Part shown: in pieces, positions 1-8,237 of the stretch | Position numbering within the stretch: position 1 is the stretch's first letter | How the letters are laid out: every line of letters begins with the position of its first letter | DNA from: Spirochaetales bacterium | GTDB lineage: Bacteria; Spirochaetota; Spirochaetia; SZUA-6; JAFGRV01 | Assembly (NCBI GenBank): GCA_016928415.1 | Contig: JAFGKU010000030.1 | Coordinates: 1-33,452 of the forward strand | Direction of reading: 5' to 3' | DNA: 33,452 nucleotides | Translations under genes and position numbers: made by a program | The notes under the pieces: model-generated | What the model was told of the DNA's origin: nothing | Databases searched by the model: none | What the model saw: only the letters and a program-made list of their open reading frames with translations

Positions 1-49
1 AAAAAAAAAAAAAAAAATTTTTTCTTTAAGGTATTTCAGCCTTTTTTAA

Positions 50-78
50 TTGACAACATATATAGATAATGCTATATA
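50..78 (+). promoter_or_regulatory. Sigma-70-type promoter of the Lol-like operon
   Basis: A -35 box TTGACA (50-55) and a -10 box TATATA (73-78) are separated by exactly 17 bases, about 50 bases before the first gene of the operon. The window begins with a 17-base A run followed by T's, so anything further upstream cannot be judged. Confidence 0.65.
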
Positions 79-130
79 GCCATAAAAGAAAAGATCATCC
101 GCAAATAATTAAATTTTTTAAGGAAGAGAT

Positions 131-895
131 ATGAAAAAAAATGTTTTTATACTTGTTCTTCTTTTTATTCTATCCGGGTGCGGTATACTGTTTGCCGACC
201 CTTTAAAAGCTCCTTCTGTCAAGGATATTCTATCATTTATTGATAAGATGTATAGAAGCGACACGCTTTATGCGAAAATGGAAATGGAGATCGTTTCATC
301 CAGGTGGACCCGGGTTCTGGAATTGGATATCTGGACGAAAGGCAAAGACCTGACTTTTATTAGAATCCTTTCTCCAAAAAAGGAAAAAGGAATAAGTACT
401 CTGAAAATGAAAAATGAAATGTGGAATTATCTCCCTAAAATAAACAAGGTCATACGGGTTCCGCCGTCCATGATGATGGATTCCTGGATGGGTTCGGATT
501 TTACGAACGATGATCTTGTTAAAGAATACAGTCTGTTTGATGATTTTACCTATGAATTTACCGAGGTGGCCGACCCTGATGAAGGCACGCTTTATATCAA
601 ATGCATTCCTAAAAAAGACCTGCCCATTATCTGGGACTCAATAGTTGTTGCCGTGAGGGCCGAAGATTATATACCTGTATGGCAGAAATACTATAACGAA
701 AAAGGCGAACTTATGAGGATACTGAATTTTACGGACATTAGGACATTTGATAAAAAGAAGATACCGTCAACTATTGAAGTCATTCCACAGAACGAAGACG
801 GCCAAAAGACGATCATAAGGTATCGTCAAGTGGAATTTGACAAGCCCATCAGCGACAGTGTCTTTACATTGCAGAATCTTCGTAAGGTAAATTGA
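131..895 (+). CDS. LolA-like outer-membrane lipoprotein-sorting protein
   Basis: A 254-residue exported protein. The N-terminus is a short signal peptide with a possible lipobox (LSGC, Cys17), although the following FADP could also serve as a signal peptidase I site. The body (motifs such as WTKGKDLTFIRILSPKKEKG, then WNYLPKINKVIRVPPSMM and WMGSDFTNDDLVKEY) is characteristic of the LolA-like COG2834 family, whose members bind acyl chains in a half-barrel and often sit beside MacB/LolCDE-type transporters. The start is set by AGGAAGAG seven bases upstream. It is the first gene of a run with two permeases, an ATPase and an outer-membrane barrel, which suggests that it carries a lipid or lipoprotein across the periplasm. 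The cargo is unknown. Confidence 0.85.
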   Translation: MKKNVFILVLLFILSGCGILFADPLKAPSVKDILSFIDKMYRSDTLYAKMEMEIVSSRWTRVLELDIWTKGKDLTFIRILSPKKEKGISTLKMKNEMWNYLPKINKVIRVPPSMMMDSWMGSDFTNDDLVKEYSLFDDFTYEFTEVADPDEGTLYIKCIPKKDLPIIWDSIVVAVRAEDYIPVWQKYYNEKGELMRILNFTDIRTFDKKKIPSTIEVIPQNEDGQKTIIRYRQVEFDKPISDSVFTLQNLRKVN

Positions 896-919
896 AACAA
901 AGCGGCGAGGAATAATCAT

Positions 920-2140
920 ATGGTGCTTAAAATAGCTTTCAAAAACTTATTAAGGCAAAAGAGACGGAACCTTCTCAATGCTTTTACGATCATATCGGGT
1001 TTTATCATTGCGGCGGTAACTATAAGCCTGATTGATGGTATGTTGAATAACGTTGTCAATGTGTTTACCGGTTCCAATATGGGACATGTTCAAATCCATG
1101 CCGGCGATTACAGGATCAATCCTTCGCTGTATAAAACAATCGGTGGAATCAAGGCCCTTGATGCTGAATTGAATGGCGTTAATGAAATCAAATCCTGGTC
1201 TTATCGCATTTATTCCGTGGGACTCGCTTCCGTAGAGGATAAAAGTACCGCCGTCCAAATAACGGGTATCGAACCGGACAGGGAAAGTAATAATACACAA
1301 TTTGACCGGAAAATCTCAAAAGGGGATAATTTATCCGCAGCCGGTAAAAAGGAAATACTGCTGGGTGAAGGCCTGGCAAAGACTTTAAACGCCGATATCA
1401 ATGATGAGGTCGCCGTCATTTCCCAGGGTGCCGACGGGTCCATTGCCAATGACCTTTACAGGATTACAGGTCTTGTCAATACGGGGGATAAGACGAAGGA
1501 TAAAATGTCCGTTTATCTTCACCTGAAACAGGCCCAGGAATTACTCGTGCTGGGGGATGAGGTTCATGAAGCGGCCATTGTCGTGGATCATCTGGATAAT
1601 GTGGAAAAAGTTGTAGTTGAATTAAAAAAGCTTCTAAAAGGCACAAACCTTCAGGTTGAGTCATGGAAGGAATTCGCGCATTCTTTTTACACAATAATGG
1701 AGTCTGATAAAAACGGCATTTTTAAGGTCATTTTCATAATTATTATAGTAGTAGGCATGGGTGTTTTGAATAGCATCCTGATGTCTGTCCTTGAAAGAAG
1801 AAGGGAATACGGCATTCTAAAGGCGCTCGGAACAAAACCGCTGCAGATTTTTAATTTAATCTTTTTTGAAATCATGTTTCTTTCTCTTATATGTATTTGT
1901 GTAAGTAATATAATAGCGATTCCCATTATGTATTTCCTTTCGATATACGGGATACCCCTTCCCGAACCTATTTCAATGGGAGGAAGCGCTATCAGCATAA
2001 AGGCTTTGGTTGCTGAAATAAATTCAAGAAGCATTATCGTACCGGCTGTTACGGTTTTAATATCTGCTATTGCGGCTTCATTAATTCCCGGCATCATGGC
2101 GGCTAAAATTGAACCGGCAAAAACCATGAGAATGCATTAA
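920..2140 (+). CDS. ABC transporter permease, FtsX/MacB (LolCE-like) family, copy 1
   Basis: A 406-residue inner-membrane permease. It has the MacB/LolE layout: one transmembrane helix near residues 18-42, a long periplasmic MacB-PCD-like domain (about 45-260), then three helices in a C-terminal FtsX domain (about 268-400). The cytoplasmic stretch LERRREYGILKALGTKP is the conserved coupling segment that contacts the ATPase. GAGG lies eight bases before the ATG. The gene is 24 bases downstream of the LolA-like gene. With the next gene it would form a heterodimeric, LolCE-type membrane part. Family assignment is firm; substrate (lipoprotein, lipid or other) is inference from the neighbours. Confidence 0.9.
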   Translation: MVLKIAFKNLLRQKRRNLLNAFTIISGFIIAAVTISLIDGMLNNVVNVFTGSNMGHVQIHAGDYRINPSLYKTIGGIKALDAELNGVNEIKSWSYRIYSVGLASVEDKSTAVQITGIEPDRESNNTQFDRKISKGDNLSAAGKKEILLGEGLAKTLNADINDEVAVISQGADGSIANDLYRITGLVNTGDKTKDKMSVYLHLKQAQELLVLGDEVHEAAIVVDHLDNVEKVVVELKKLLKGTNLQVESWKEFAHSFYTIMESDKNGIFKVIFIIIIVVGMGVLNSILMSVLERRREYGILKALGTKPLQIFNLIFFEIMFLSLICICVSNIIAIPIMYFLSIYGIPLPEPISMGGSAISIKALVAEINSRSIIVPAVTVLISAIAASLIPGIMAAKIEPAKTMRMH

Positions 2141-2154
2141 AAAGAGAGTTGTAT

Positions 2155-3378
2155 ATGATGTATTATTTAACACTTGCTTTTCGCAATATTTTTAGGAATG
2201 CCCGCAGGACAATAATCTCCTGCCTTGTCATAAGCATAGGAATCGCGGCCCTGATATTAATAGATGCCATATTTCTCGGCACACGTAATAATGTCATTAC
2301 GTCCAACACATCATCATTTTTAGGGCTTGCTCAGATTCACAATGGGGACTTTAAGGAAACGTCTGATGCTAATAAAACCATTAACAATTACAAGGAAATA
2401 GAAACAAGCCTTTCCCGTGAAAGTGAAGTGGCCCATTACACCGGAAGGGCCGTAAGCATAGGAATGGCCTCCTCGGCCGCCAATGTAAGAACGGTAATGC
2501 TTACAGGCATAAATCCTGAAACGGAACAACATGTATCACGACTGTCACAGGTAATTGTTGACGGTGACTATATTTCAGGTTCTGATGAGAGGGGCTTCCT
2601 TATCGGTGACCGTCTTGCTGAAATCCTGGATGTGTCCCTGGGTGACAGGGTTGTTGTTACGGGGAACCAGGCAAATAACGGGAGTTTGTTCCAGGAATTG
2701 TTCAGAGTTACGGGTATTTTCCATTTCAATATTAGGGAAATGGATACAGGCATGATATTTGCGCACGTAAAAACCGTCCAGAGGCTGTTAAATATCGGGG
2801 ACAATTACCATGAAATAGCCATACAATTCAAGAATATCGATTTTGTGGAACAAAAGGATAACACTTTTTTTGATAGATATTCCGTTTCCGGCAATCAATG
2901 TGAAAGCTGGCATCAATATCTGCCTGAATTGAAATCCTATTTGGATGCGAGTCAATACGTTTCCATTGTCGCCGGTTTCTTTCTTTTTCTGATAGTGTCT
3001 TTTGGGATTGTAAATACCATATTCATGTCGCTTTATGAACGCATGTTCGAATTTGGTATAATGCGTTCCATGGGTACAAGGTCATTTAAGATGGTGTCAT
3101 TGATTCTTTATGAGGTAGGGGCGCTCGCTCTTTTGGGAGCTCTGTTAGGTTCGCTTTTCGGCTTTATAGTTACATTTATTTTATCAAATGTGGGAATGGA
3201 TTATAGAGGAGTGGAATTCGCGGGAGCAACGATGACGGAAATTCTTTATCCGATACTGCATGTCAAACAGTTTATCATTTATCCCTTAAGTGCCTTTATT
3301 TTGACCGTTCTCGTTGGAGTTTATCCCGCACTCTTTTCTGTAAGAGTTCCCATTTCCAGGATGCTAAGGGAGTATTAA
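2155..3378 (+). CDS. ABC transporter permease, FtsX/MacB (LolCE-like) family, copy 2
   Basis: The second permease, 407 residues, has the same one-plus-three helix plan as its upstream neighbour. It is clearly diverged: its coupling segment reads LYERMFEFGIMRSMGTRSFK. The N-terminal helix follows a typical RNIFRNARRT cytoplasmic start. I place the start at ATG 2155 because AGAGAG ends at 2148. A TTG at 2149 would abut the ribosome binding site, and ATG 2158 is the alternative. Fourteen bases separate it from the first permease. Two different permeases with one ATPase is the LolC/LolE arrangement. Confidence 0.88.
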   Translation: MMYYLTLAFRNIFRNARRTIISCLVISIGIAALILIDAIFLGTRNNVITSNTSSFLGLAQIHNGDFKETSDANKTINNYKEIETSLSRESEVAHYTGRAVSIGMASSAANVRTVMLTGINPETEQHVSRLSQVIVDGDYISGSDERGFLIGDRLAEILDVSLGDRVVVTGNQANNGSLFQELFRVTGIFHFNIREMDTGMIFAHVKTVQRLLNIGDNYHEIAIQFKNIDFVEQKDNTFFDRYSVSGNQCESWHQYLPELKSYLDASQYVSIVAGFFLFLIVSFGIVNTIFMSLYERMFEFGIMRSMGTRSFKMVSLILYEVGALALLGALLGSLFGFIVTFILSNVGMDYRGVEFAGATMTEILYPILHVKQFIIYPLSAFILTVLVGVYPALFSVRVPISRMLREY

Positions 3379-3419
3379 AGAAATTCTAATATAGATTTTT
3401 TCACATAAGAGAGGTAATA

Positions 3420-4130
3420 ATGGAAAATGATAAAAATTACGTTATTTTAACCGAGAATGTTACCAAAACGTATAAAGAGAAATATGTTGAAGTCAAAGCC
3501 TTGGAAGGGATAAGCATTAAGATCGCTTCCGGTGAATTTACCGCCATCGTAGGTGCCTCCGGTTCGGGAAAAACGACATTTTTAAATCTTATATCCGGAA
3601 TTGACAGGGTAACAAAGGGCGATATCTGGTTAAACGGAAAATTGATCTCGAAGATGAAGTCCGGCGAACTTGCCGATTTCAGGAGAGATAATATTGGATT
3701 TATATTTCAGTCCTATAATCTGATTCCCGTATTGAACGTTATGGAAAATATTGAATACGGAATGATTTTACAAAGAATAAACAGAAATGAGCGTCATAAA
3801 AGAGTTATGGAAATGCTGAACTTGGTAAACCTGAACGGATATGAAAAACGCCATCCGCCCAAATTATCAGGGGGGGAGCAGCAGAGGGTTGCCATTGCCC
3901 GTGCCATGGTCACAAAACCTTTGCTGATATTGGCTGATGAACCGACGGCCAATCTCGATTCAAAAACGGGATCCATGCTATTAGATATGATGAGGGAACT
4001 CAATAGAAAAACAAAAGTGACTTTTTTATTTTCTACCCATGATCCAATGATTATGGAAAAGGCTGACAGGATTATTACGTTAAAGGATGGACAAGTAGTT
4101 GATGATGAGGTTAAGGCCGTCTCACAATAA
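3420..4130 (+). CDS. ABC transporter ATP-binding protein, LolD/MacB type
   Basis: A 236-residue nucleotide-binding domain with every required motif: Walker A GASGSGKT (45-52), Q-loop Gln97, signature LSGGEQQ (149-155), Walker B ending in DE (173-174), and switch His207 in STHDP. The sequence belongs to the LolD/FtsE/MacB subgroup that works with FtsX-type permeases rather than moving solutes across the membrane. AAGAGAGG gives a good ribosome binding site. It completes the transporter made with the two preceding permeases. The 3' end overlaps the start of the next gene. Confidence 0.92.
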   Translation: MENDKNYVILTENVTKTYKEKYVEVKALEGISIKIASGEFTAIVGASGSGKTTFLNLISGIDRVTKGDIWLNGKLISKMKSGELADFRRDNIGFIFQSYNLIPVLNVMENIEYGMILQRINRNERHKRVMEMLNLVNLNGYEKRHPPKLSGGEQQRVAIARAMVTKPLLILADEPTANLDSKTGSMLLDMMRELNRKTKVTFLFSTHDPMIMEKADRIITLKDGQVVDDEVKAVSQ

Positions 4131-5376
4131 AAGAAATATTGTTTTTGGATTTTTATTTATTTGCTTTTTTCATCAAATTCCCGCTGAAATAGTAAATTTT
4201 TCAGGGTATTATCAATCGGATTTTTCCATATACACGGCTCCCTGGATTACGTTAGAAAATCTGGATTTATTGAATTACCCCTTAACAGGAATAGCTGATG
4301 AAAATTGCAGGTTGAAATTCAGTTTCAATCCTCTGGATTGGTTGTCATTAAACGTGGCATACCAGATTGGCTTGACATTTGAGGATCCCTCCTCGGTCCT
4401 GAGTCTGTTTTTCGGTGAGTCCGAATCGCGTTATCGCCTTATAGATTTTAATAAAAAGCTGTTTCCGGCATCTTCTGCCGCTGAAACAAATGCCCGTTTA
4501 CTTCATAATCTTGACAGGTTGAATTTACTACTGTATACCGAAATCGCCGAAATTAACATAGGCAGACAAGCCATCTCCTGGGGCGCAGCCCGTTTTGTGA
4601 ATCCAACGGATATATTAACCTATTCTTCCTTTATGGAAATGGAGACTGAGGAAAAAGCGGGGGTTGATGCTTTCCGGATTCGTATTCCCATTGGTTTTAT
4701 GCAGGAAATTGACACTGGAATAGTATTCGGGGAGTCTTTTCTTTGGGAAAAAACGGCGTGTTTTTTAAGATCCAAGTTTTATTTTTGGGAGTCCGATTGG
4801 ACTTTTCTATCAATGAAATTTTTTAATAGTCTTTTATTCGGATTCGATTTTACAAAGGCCTTGGGCAGCTCCCTTATATGGTTGGAAACGGCATTCGTAT
4901 TGACTGATGTATTGAAGTCGGGTTATACCTTTGGCAATATGGATTATATAAGAATCTCGGTTGGATTTGATTATAATATAGCAGGGGCTCTGTATTCATT
5001 TATCGAATACCATTTTAACTCAGGTGGCTGCGAAAAAGCCGAAGACTACGATGATTATATGACATCCTCTCTTTATAATGAGGGTTCCATTGATCTTTTG
5101 GCCCGCCATTATTTGAATGTCGGATTCAATTATGATATCTCTTCTGTCATGTCGCTTTCTGCGGGTGTTTTAGTCAATATGAATGATTTTTCCTTTTCAG
5201 TATTGCCGATTTTCAAACATAACATTGAAGAGAATATATATTTTTCCCTGGGAGCTAGTATAAATGTTGGGATTGCGCCTGTTTTGGATATTTATTCAGT
5301 ACCTCCAATAGTCATGAATTCCGAATTCGGTTCATATCCTTCAACGGTTTTTTGCTCAATTAAATTTTATTTTTAA
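4102..5376 (+). CDS. Outer-membrane beta-barrel protein, DUF1302/porin-like
   Basis: A protein of about 424 residues. It begins with a basic stretch and a hydrophobic signal segment (NIVFGFLFICFFHQIPAE) and then consists of alternating short hydrophobic strands typical of a barrel. The motif INIGRQAISWGAARFVNPTD resembles the GRQ-x-WG-x-NP segment of DUF1302/porin-like proteins. The last residue is Phe (IKFYF), the usual BAM-recognition signal. The start overlaps the ATPase gene by 29 bases. ATG 4102 or 4105 are the candidates, with GGATGG upstream. It probably provides the outer-membrane endpoint of the Lol-like export system. The exact family is uncertain; the outer-membrane location is well supported. 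Confidence 0.75.
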   Translation: MMRLRPSHNKRNIVFGFLFICFFHQIPAEIVNFSGYYQSDFSIYTAPWITLENLDLLNYPLTGIADENCRLKFSFNPLDWLSLNVAYQIGLTFEDPSSVLSLFFGESESRYRLIDFNKKLFPASSAAETNARLLHNLDRLNLLLYTEIAEINIGRQAISWGAARFVNPTDILTYSSFMEMETEEKAGVDAFRIRIPIGFMQEIDTGIVFGESFLWEKTACFLRSKFYFWESDWTFLSMKFFNSLLFGFDFTKALGSSLIWLETAFVLTDVLKSGYTFGNMDYIRISVGFDYNIAGALYSFIEYHFNSGGCEKAEDYDDYMTSSLYNEGSIDLLARHYLNVGFNYDISSVMSLSAGVLVNMNDFSFSVLPIFKHNIEENIYFSLGASINVGIAPVLDIYSVPPIVMNSEFGSYPSTVFCSIKFYF

Positions 5377-5438
5377 TACCCGTGGTTTAATACACCGATA
5401 AATCCAAACATTAAGGCACAGCTATAAGAGAATTTACT

Positions 5439-6443
5439 ATGTATAAAATATTGGTACCGGAAAAAGTCGATATACCCTGTTTAAAAAAGAAAATGATTGA
5501 GAGTTATGGAGAATTAACCGTCGAAGATCATACGTTAGATAACGACGAATTGATTTTTAGACTTAAAAAAGACAGGTATTTCGCCATGATGATCAACAGT
5601 GCTTATTTTAAGATTACAAACGACATATTATACGCAGGGAAAGATACCTTGAAAATGATTTCCATGAATGCTACGGGATTCGATAATATAGATGTTGAGG
5701 CGGCCAGTCGATATAATATTCTTGTCTGTAACGTACCCGATTACGCCACGAATGCGGTTGCCGAAATGGTATTTTCCATGATTTTAGCCCTCACAAGAAA
5801 ATTAAAATCCCTAGAAAAGATGTTAAGGAATGGACAATGGCAGCATGCCAGGGCTTTTAAGGGAATGGAGTTGTCCGGTAAAACTTTGGGTGTCATCGGA
5901 TTCGGCAAAACAGGTAAAAAGGTTTGTCAATTGGCTCGGTTTTTTGGAATGAGGGTGCTTGTACAAAGCAATAAACTCGAAATTTATGATGATTATGAAT
6001 TTGTAGACCTGGATTATTTATTACGTCAATCAGATTTTGTTAGTCTTCATATACCCTACAGGAAGGATACCAACCTCTACTTGGATGGAGACCGTTTAAG
6101 GAAGATGAAGGAGGGAGCCATTTTAATAAATACAGCAAGGGGGAAAGTCCTGGACGAATTGGTTCTGGTTGATTTATTGAAAAATGGTAAAATAGCTGGA
6201 GCCGGATTGGATGTTTATAGAGAAGAACCTATGTATGGTGAAAAATTGCATAATTCAATATTTAGTCCGGAATTGGAAGAAAAGGTAATACTGACGCCCC
6301 ATATTGCTTTTTCTACCGAGACGGCCATCCGTCGATTATACGATATCTGGTGTGATAACGTGATTGCATTTTTATCCGGTAACCCGAAAAATGTTGTAAA
6401 CCCTTGTTACGAGCTGTCCTGCATGGATATACGAAAAAATTAA
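5439..6443 (+). CDS. D-isomer-specific 2-hydroxyacid dehydrogenase
   Basis: A 334-residue NAD(H)-dependent dehydrogenase that interconverts a 2-oxoacid and its D-2-hydroxyacid. Visible features are the Rossmann loop G154-F-G156-K-T-G159, the substrate-binding Arg234 in NTARG, Glu263 in the REEP segment, and the catalytic His288 in LTPHIA. Length and motif order match the lactate/glycerate/phosphoglycerate dehydrogenase family. The C-terminus lacks a serine-sensing ACT domain, so it is not a long-form SerA. The substrate cannot be told from sequence. It lies 62 bases after the barrel gene and may be co-transcribed, although nothing links it functionally to export. Confidence 0.9.
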   Translation: MYKILVPEKVDIPCLKKKMIESYGELTVEDHTLDNDELIFRLKKDRYFAMMINSAYFKITNDILYAGKDTLKMISMNATGFDNIDVEAASRYNILVCNVPDYATNAVAEMVFSMILALTRKLKSLEKMLRNGQWQHARAFKGMELSGKTLGVIGFGKTGKKVCQLARFFGMRVLVQSNKLEIYDDYEFVDLDYLLRQSDFVSLHIPYRKDTNLYLDGDRLRKMKEGAILINTARGKVLDELVLVDLLKNGKIAGAGLDVYREEPMYGEKLHNSIFSPELEEKVILTPHIAFSTETAIRRLYDIWCDNVIAFLSGNPKNVVNPCYELSCMDIRKN

Positions 6444-6481
6444 AGGATAATTCCCTCAAGAAGGAAAGTTTTTATATCCGT

Positions 6482-7015
6482 TTAGCCGGGTAAGGATGTC
6501 CGTGGCATTTCGGAACACACTTCAATTCCCAGATTTACTCTCATTATTCTTTTAAATAATTTTATCTCCACTTTCGCCTTATTCTTCTTTTCATCTATCC
6601 ACAAAATATTTCCTTGAAGATTTTTCAAGGGACCTCTCATTATTTCAATCTTATCATTAACTTTTAATCCCAATGACAATTTAAAAATACCATTGGCTTC
6701 GGTATTTTTAATGAGAAGCTCCATTTCCTCTTTAAAAACCTTGCAGGGTGAGCCCCCCATAGATATGGGATGAATGTATTCGTTGGGAAGGTATTTTTGT
6801 GCTATTTGCATGGCTTTGTTTATTTTTTTATGAATAAATAAATAGCCGTTAAATAACGGGCCCAGAACTTTCACTTTTTTGCCTTTTTTTATGTGTAGAA
6901 CTTCCCTTTGAAAAGCGTTCATCGTGATTGGCTCAGACGTAAATTTTTGAATCACTTCCTTTACAACCAATTCTTTGCCCTTTGGTACATAAAAAACATA
7001 CCAGTCGGTATACAT
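6482..7015 (-). CDS. NusG-family specialised antiterminator (LoaP/UpxY/RfaH-like)
   Basis: A 177-residue NusG paralog. The N-terminal NGN domain is recognisable from WYVFYVPKGKE and PLFNGYLFIHKKI. The C-terminal KOW domain (about 115-165) contains KVNDKIEIMRGPLKNLQGNI. Specialised NusG paralogs ride RNA polymerase and suppress termination or pausing in particular long operons, usually surface polysaccharide or secondary-metabolite clusters, and are normally the first gene of such an operon. Here it is alone: the only thing downstream on its strand is the convergent dehydrogenase gene. AAGGA lies upstream of the ATG. Its target may be elsewhere. The housekeeping NusG role is unlikely given the divergent sequence and the lack of sec/rpl neighbours. 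Confidence 0.8.
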   Translation of the reverse strand: MYTDWYVFYVPKGKELVVKEVIQKFTSEPITMNAFQREVLHIKKGKKVKVLGPLFNGYLFIHKKINKAMQIAQKYLPNEYIHPISMGGSPCKVFKEEMELLIKNTEANGIFKLSLGLKVNDKIEIMRGPLKNLQGNILWIDEKKNKAKVEIKLFKRIMRVNLGIEVCSEMPRTSLPG

Positions 7016-7051
7016 GCTTTTTTTATCCTTTTTTTAAAATATATACGCCCT

Positions 7052-7079
7052 AATATACCGCGTAATATTTTAATTTCAA
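7052..7079 (-). promoter_or_regulatory. Putative promoter of the NusG-like gene
   Basis: Read on the minus strand, TTGAAA (7079-7074) is followed after 16 bases by TATATT (7057-7052), giving a leader of only about 30 bases before the ATG at 7015. This is judged from consensus match only. Confidence 0.45.
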
Positions 7080-7134
7080 GTGGTATAAATTTTTTTTATC
7101 AATTGATGTAATTATTGATTGACTTATAGCTTAT

Positions 7135-7152
7135 GGGGACCTCAAAAAACTG
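7135..7152 (+). repeat. Short dispersed repeat, copy 1 (GGGGACCTC type)
   Basis: An 18-base string beginning GGGGACCTCAAAAA recurs with two substitutions at 20860-20877. Both copies lie in AT-rich intergenic DNA. They might be ends of a decayed mobile element; no transposase is near either one. Confidence 0.35.
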
Positions 7153-7314
7153 AATATCCATTCTATATTTGTCTTTTCGCACGCTATTATAAAATGCCTA
7201 AATAGTCAATACAGAGTCATTATATATTTTATTTACTCGAATAAATTAATGCGTGTGGGATATTGACCGGGCTCTCCGCAGAGTGGAAAAAAATCCCGTT
7301 TTGTTTTATCATAA

Positions 7315-7536
7315 AGGGAGAGTGCCATAGAATTCCACGATTTTGTCGAAAGCCTTGCCAAAGCGGTGGAGGCGAGGGACATGTACACGGCAGGCCATTC
7401 GGACCGGGTCGCCAACCTGGCAAAGCGGCTGTCCATGGAAATGGGGTTTGACGAGGGATTCACGTTTTACATCCACATAGCGGGCCACTTTCACGACATC
7501 GGCAAGATCGGGTCAGAAAACCTATCTGTCCTTTAA
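7315..7536 (+). pseudogene. HD-GYP domain fragment (cyclic-di-GMP phosphodiesterase remnant)
   Basis: An open stretch without a plausible start codon encodes about 73 residues that read as the front part of an HD-GYP domain: LAKAVEARDMYTAGHSDRVA, then AGHFHDIGKIG with the HD dyad. The conserved segment after GKIG (normally PD-x-IL plus the rest of the domain with the GYP motif) is missing and replaced by SENLSVL and a stop. Intact HD-GYP proteins hydrolyse c-di-GMP and are usually at least 180 residues for the domain alone. This is therefore a remnant lacking both ends. It is the only recognisable coding content in the 570-base gap between the NusG-like and ferritin-like genes. Confidence 0.8.
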
Positions 7537-7586
7537 ATCCTTAAAATCCTGAAAGCTATTACCTTAAAATTATTAAATAACGGGTT

Positions 7587-7892
7587 TTATGTTTTTCCCT
7601 TTTTTATTTCCTCTTCCACTTCCCCGGCCCCCTCGGTGTAAAATTTTTCTTCATCGGGGGCAAGCTCCTTCAGCAGCCGCAGGAATTCACCGGCATGGAC
7701 GCGCTCTTCATCCGCTATGTCCTTTAACACTTCCTGTGCCAGCTTGTTGTCCGTTGACTCCGCCAGCTGCATGTACAACTGGATGGCCTCGTATTCCGCG
7801 GCGACCATGAAACGTATTGAACGAATCAATTCTTCGTTAGTGAGTTTTCTGTCACTGGCCTTTCCTGAAAAGGGTGTTCCAAAATCAGGCAT
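7587..7892 (-). CDS. Ferritin-like diiron protein (rubrerythrin/encapsulated-ferritin-like)
   Basis: A 101-residue helical protein with one half of a four-helix diiron bundle. Likely iron ligands are Glu33 in AAEYEAIQLY and Glu63/His66 in ADEERVHAGEF, the pattern of rubrerythrin-type and encapsulin-associated ferritin-like proteins, which assemble as dimers to complete the site. The N-terminus FGTPFSG precedes the helices. No encapsulin shell gene is in the window, and there is no rubredoxin domain. The role is probably iron oxidation/storage or peroxide defence. AAAGGAG precedes the ATG. Its promoter region contains a Fur-box-like palindrome (7961-7979), which fits an iron-related function. 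Confidence 0.8.
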   Translation of the reverse strand: MPDFGTPFSGKASDRKLTNEELIRSIRFMVAAEYEAIQLYMQLAESTDNKLAQEVLKDIADEERVHAGEFLRLLKELAPDEEKFYTEGAGEVEEEIKKGKT

Positions 7893-7949
7893 GGTTTTCT
7901 CCTTTTTAATGGTTTATTTTATTTTCAGCCTATAGATAATTAAAATCCG

Positions 7950-7987
7950 TGTCAACTATTGAAAATGGTTTTCATTATTATTATAGT
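7950..7987. promoter_or_regulatory. Divergent promoters with Fur-box-like operator (7961-7979)
   Basis: A perfect inverted repeat TGAAAA-TGG-TTTTCA (7960-7974) lies inside a 19-mer (7961-7979) that matches the classical Fur consensus at 14 of 19 positions. On the plus strand TTGAAA (7959-7964) and TATAGT (7982-7987) with 17-base spacing overlap it. On the minus strand a TTGACA (7955-7950) for the ferritin-like gene sits directly beside it. A bound repressor could therefore control both directions. Related palindromes occur at the fur gene and at 24497-24515. Confidence 0.65.
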
Positions 7988-8013
7988 TGTCTTTATAGTT
8001 GCGGGAGAATTTA

Positions 8014-8226
8014 ATGAAAAAAACGGGCAAATGCTGCCATTGGTACCCGGTGTGCCCGATGAAGCGTTTCTATGAAAAGGGATTACTGGAGAAAAAATGG
8101 GTAGCGGAATACTGCTGGATCAGTAATCCGGACTGTGTGCGGAAAAAACTTGAAGAACAGGGTAAGTACCACCCGGACGATATGCTGCCCGACGGGACAT
8201 ATATGGAAGATCCGGGTTTAAAATAA
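8014..8226 (+). CDS. Small conserved cysteine-rich protein of unknown function
   Basis: A 70-residue soluble protein starting at ATG 8014, with GGGAGAA just upstream. It has five cysteines in a distinctive layout: CCHWYPVCPMKRFYEKG, then YCWISNPDC and a C-terminal HPDDMLPDG. The spacing suggests a bound metal or Fe-S centre. I recall short proteins with this CP-x-FYE / MLPDG pattern in anaerobes but know no established function. It is divergent from the ferritin-like gene and shares the putative Fur-controlled promoter region, so a link to iron or redox homeostasis is inferred. Confidence 0.7.
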   Translation: MKKTGKCCHWYPVCPMKRFYEKGLLEKKWVAEYCWISNPDCVRKKLEEQGKYHPDDMLPDGTYMEDPGLK

Positions 8227-8237
8227 CGGAGAAATCA

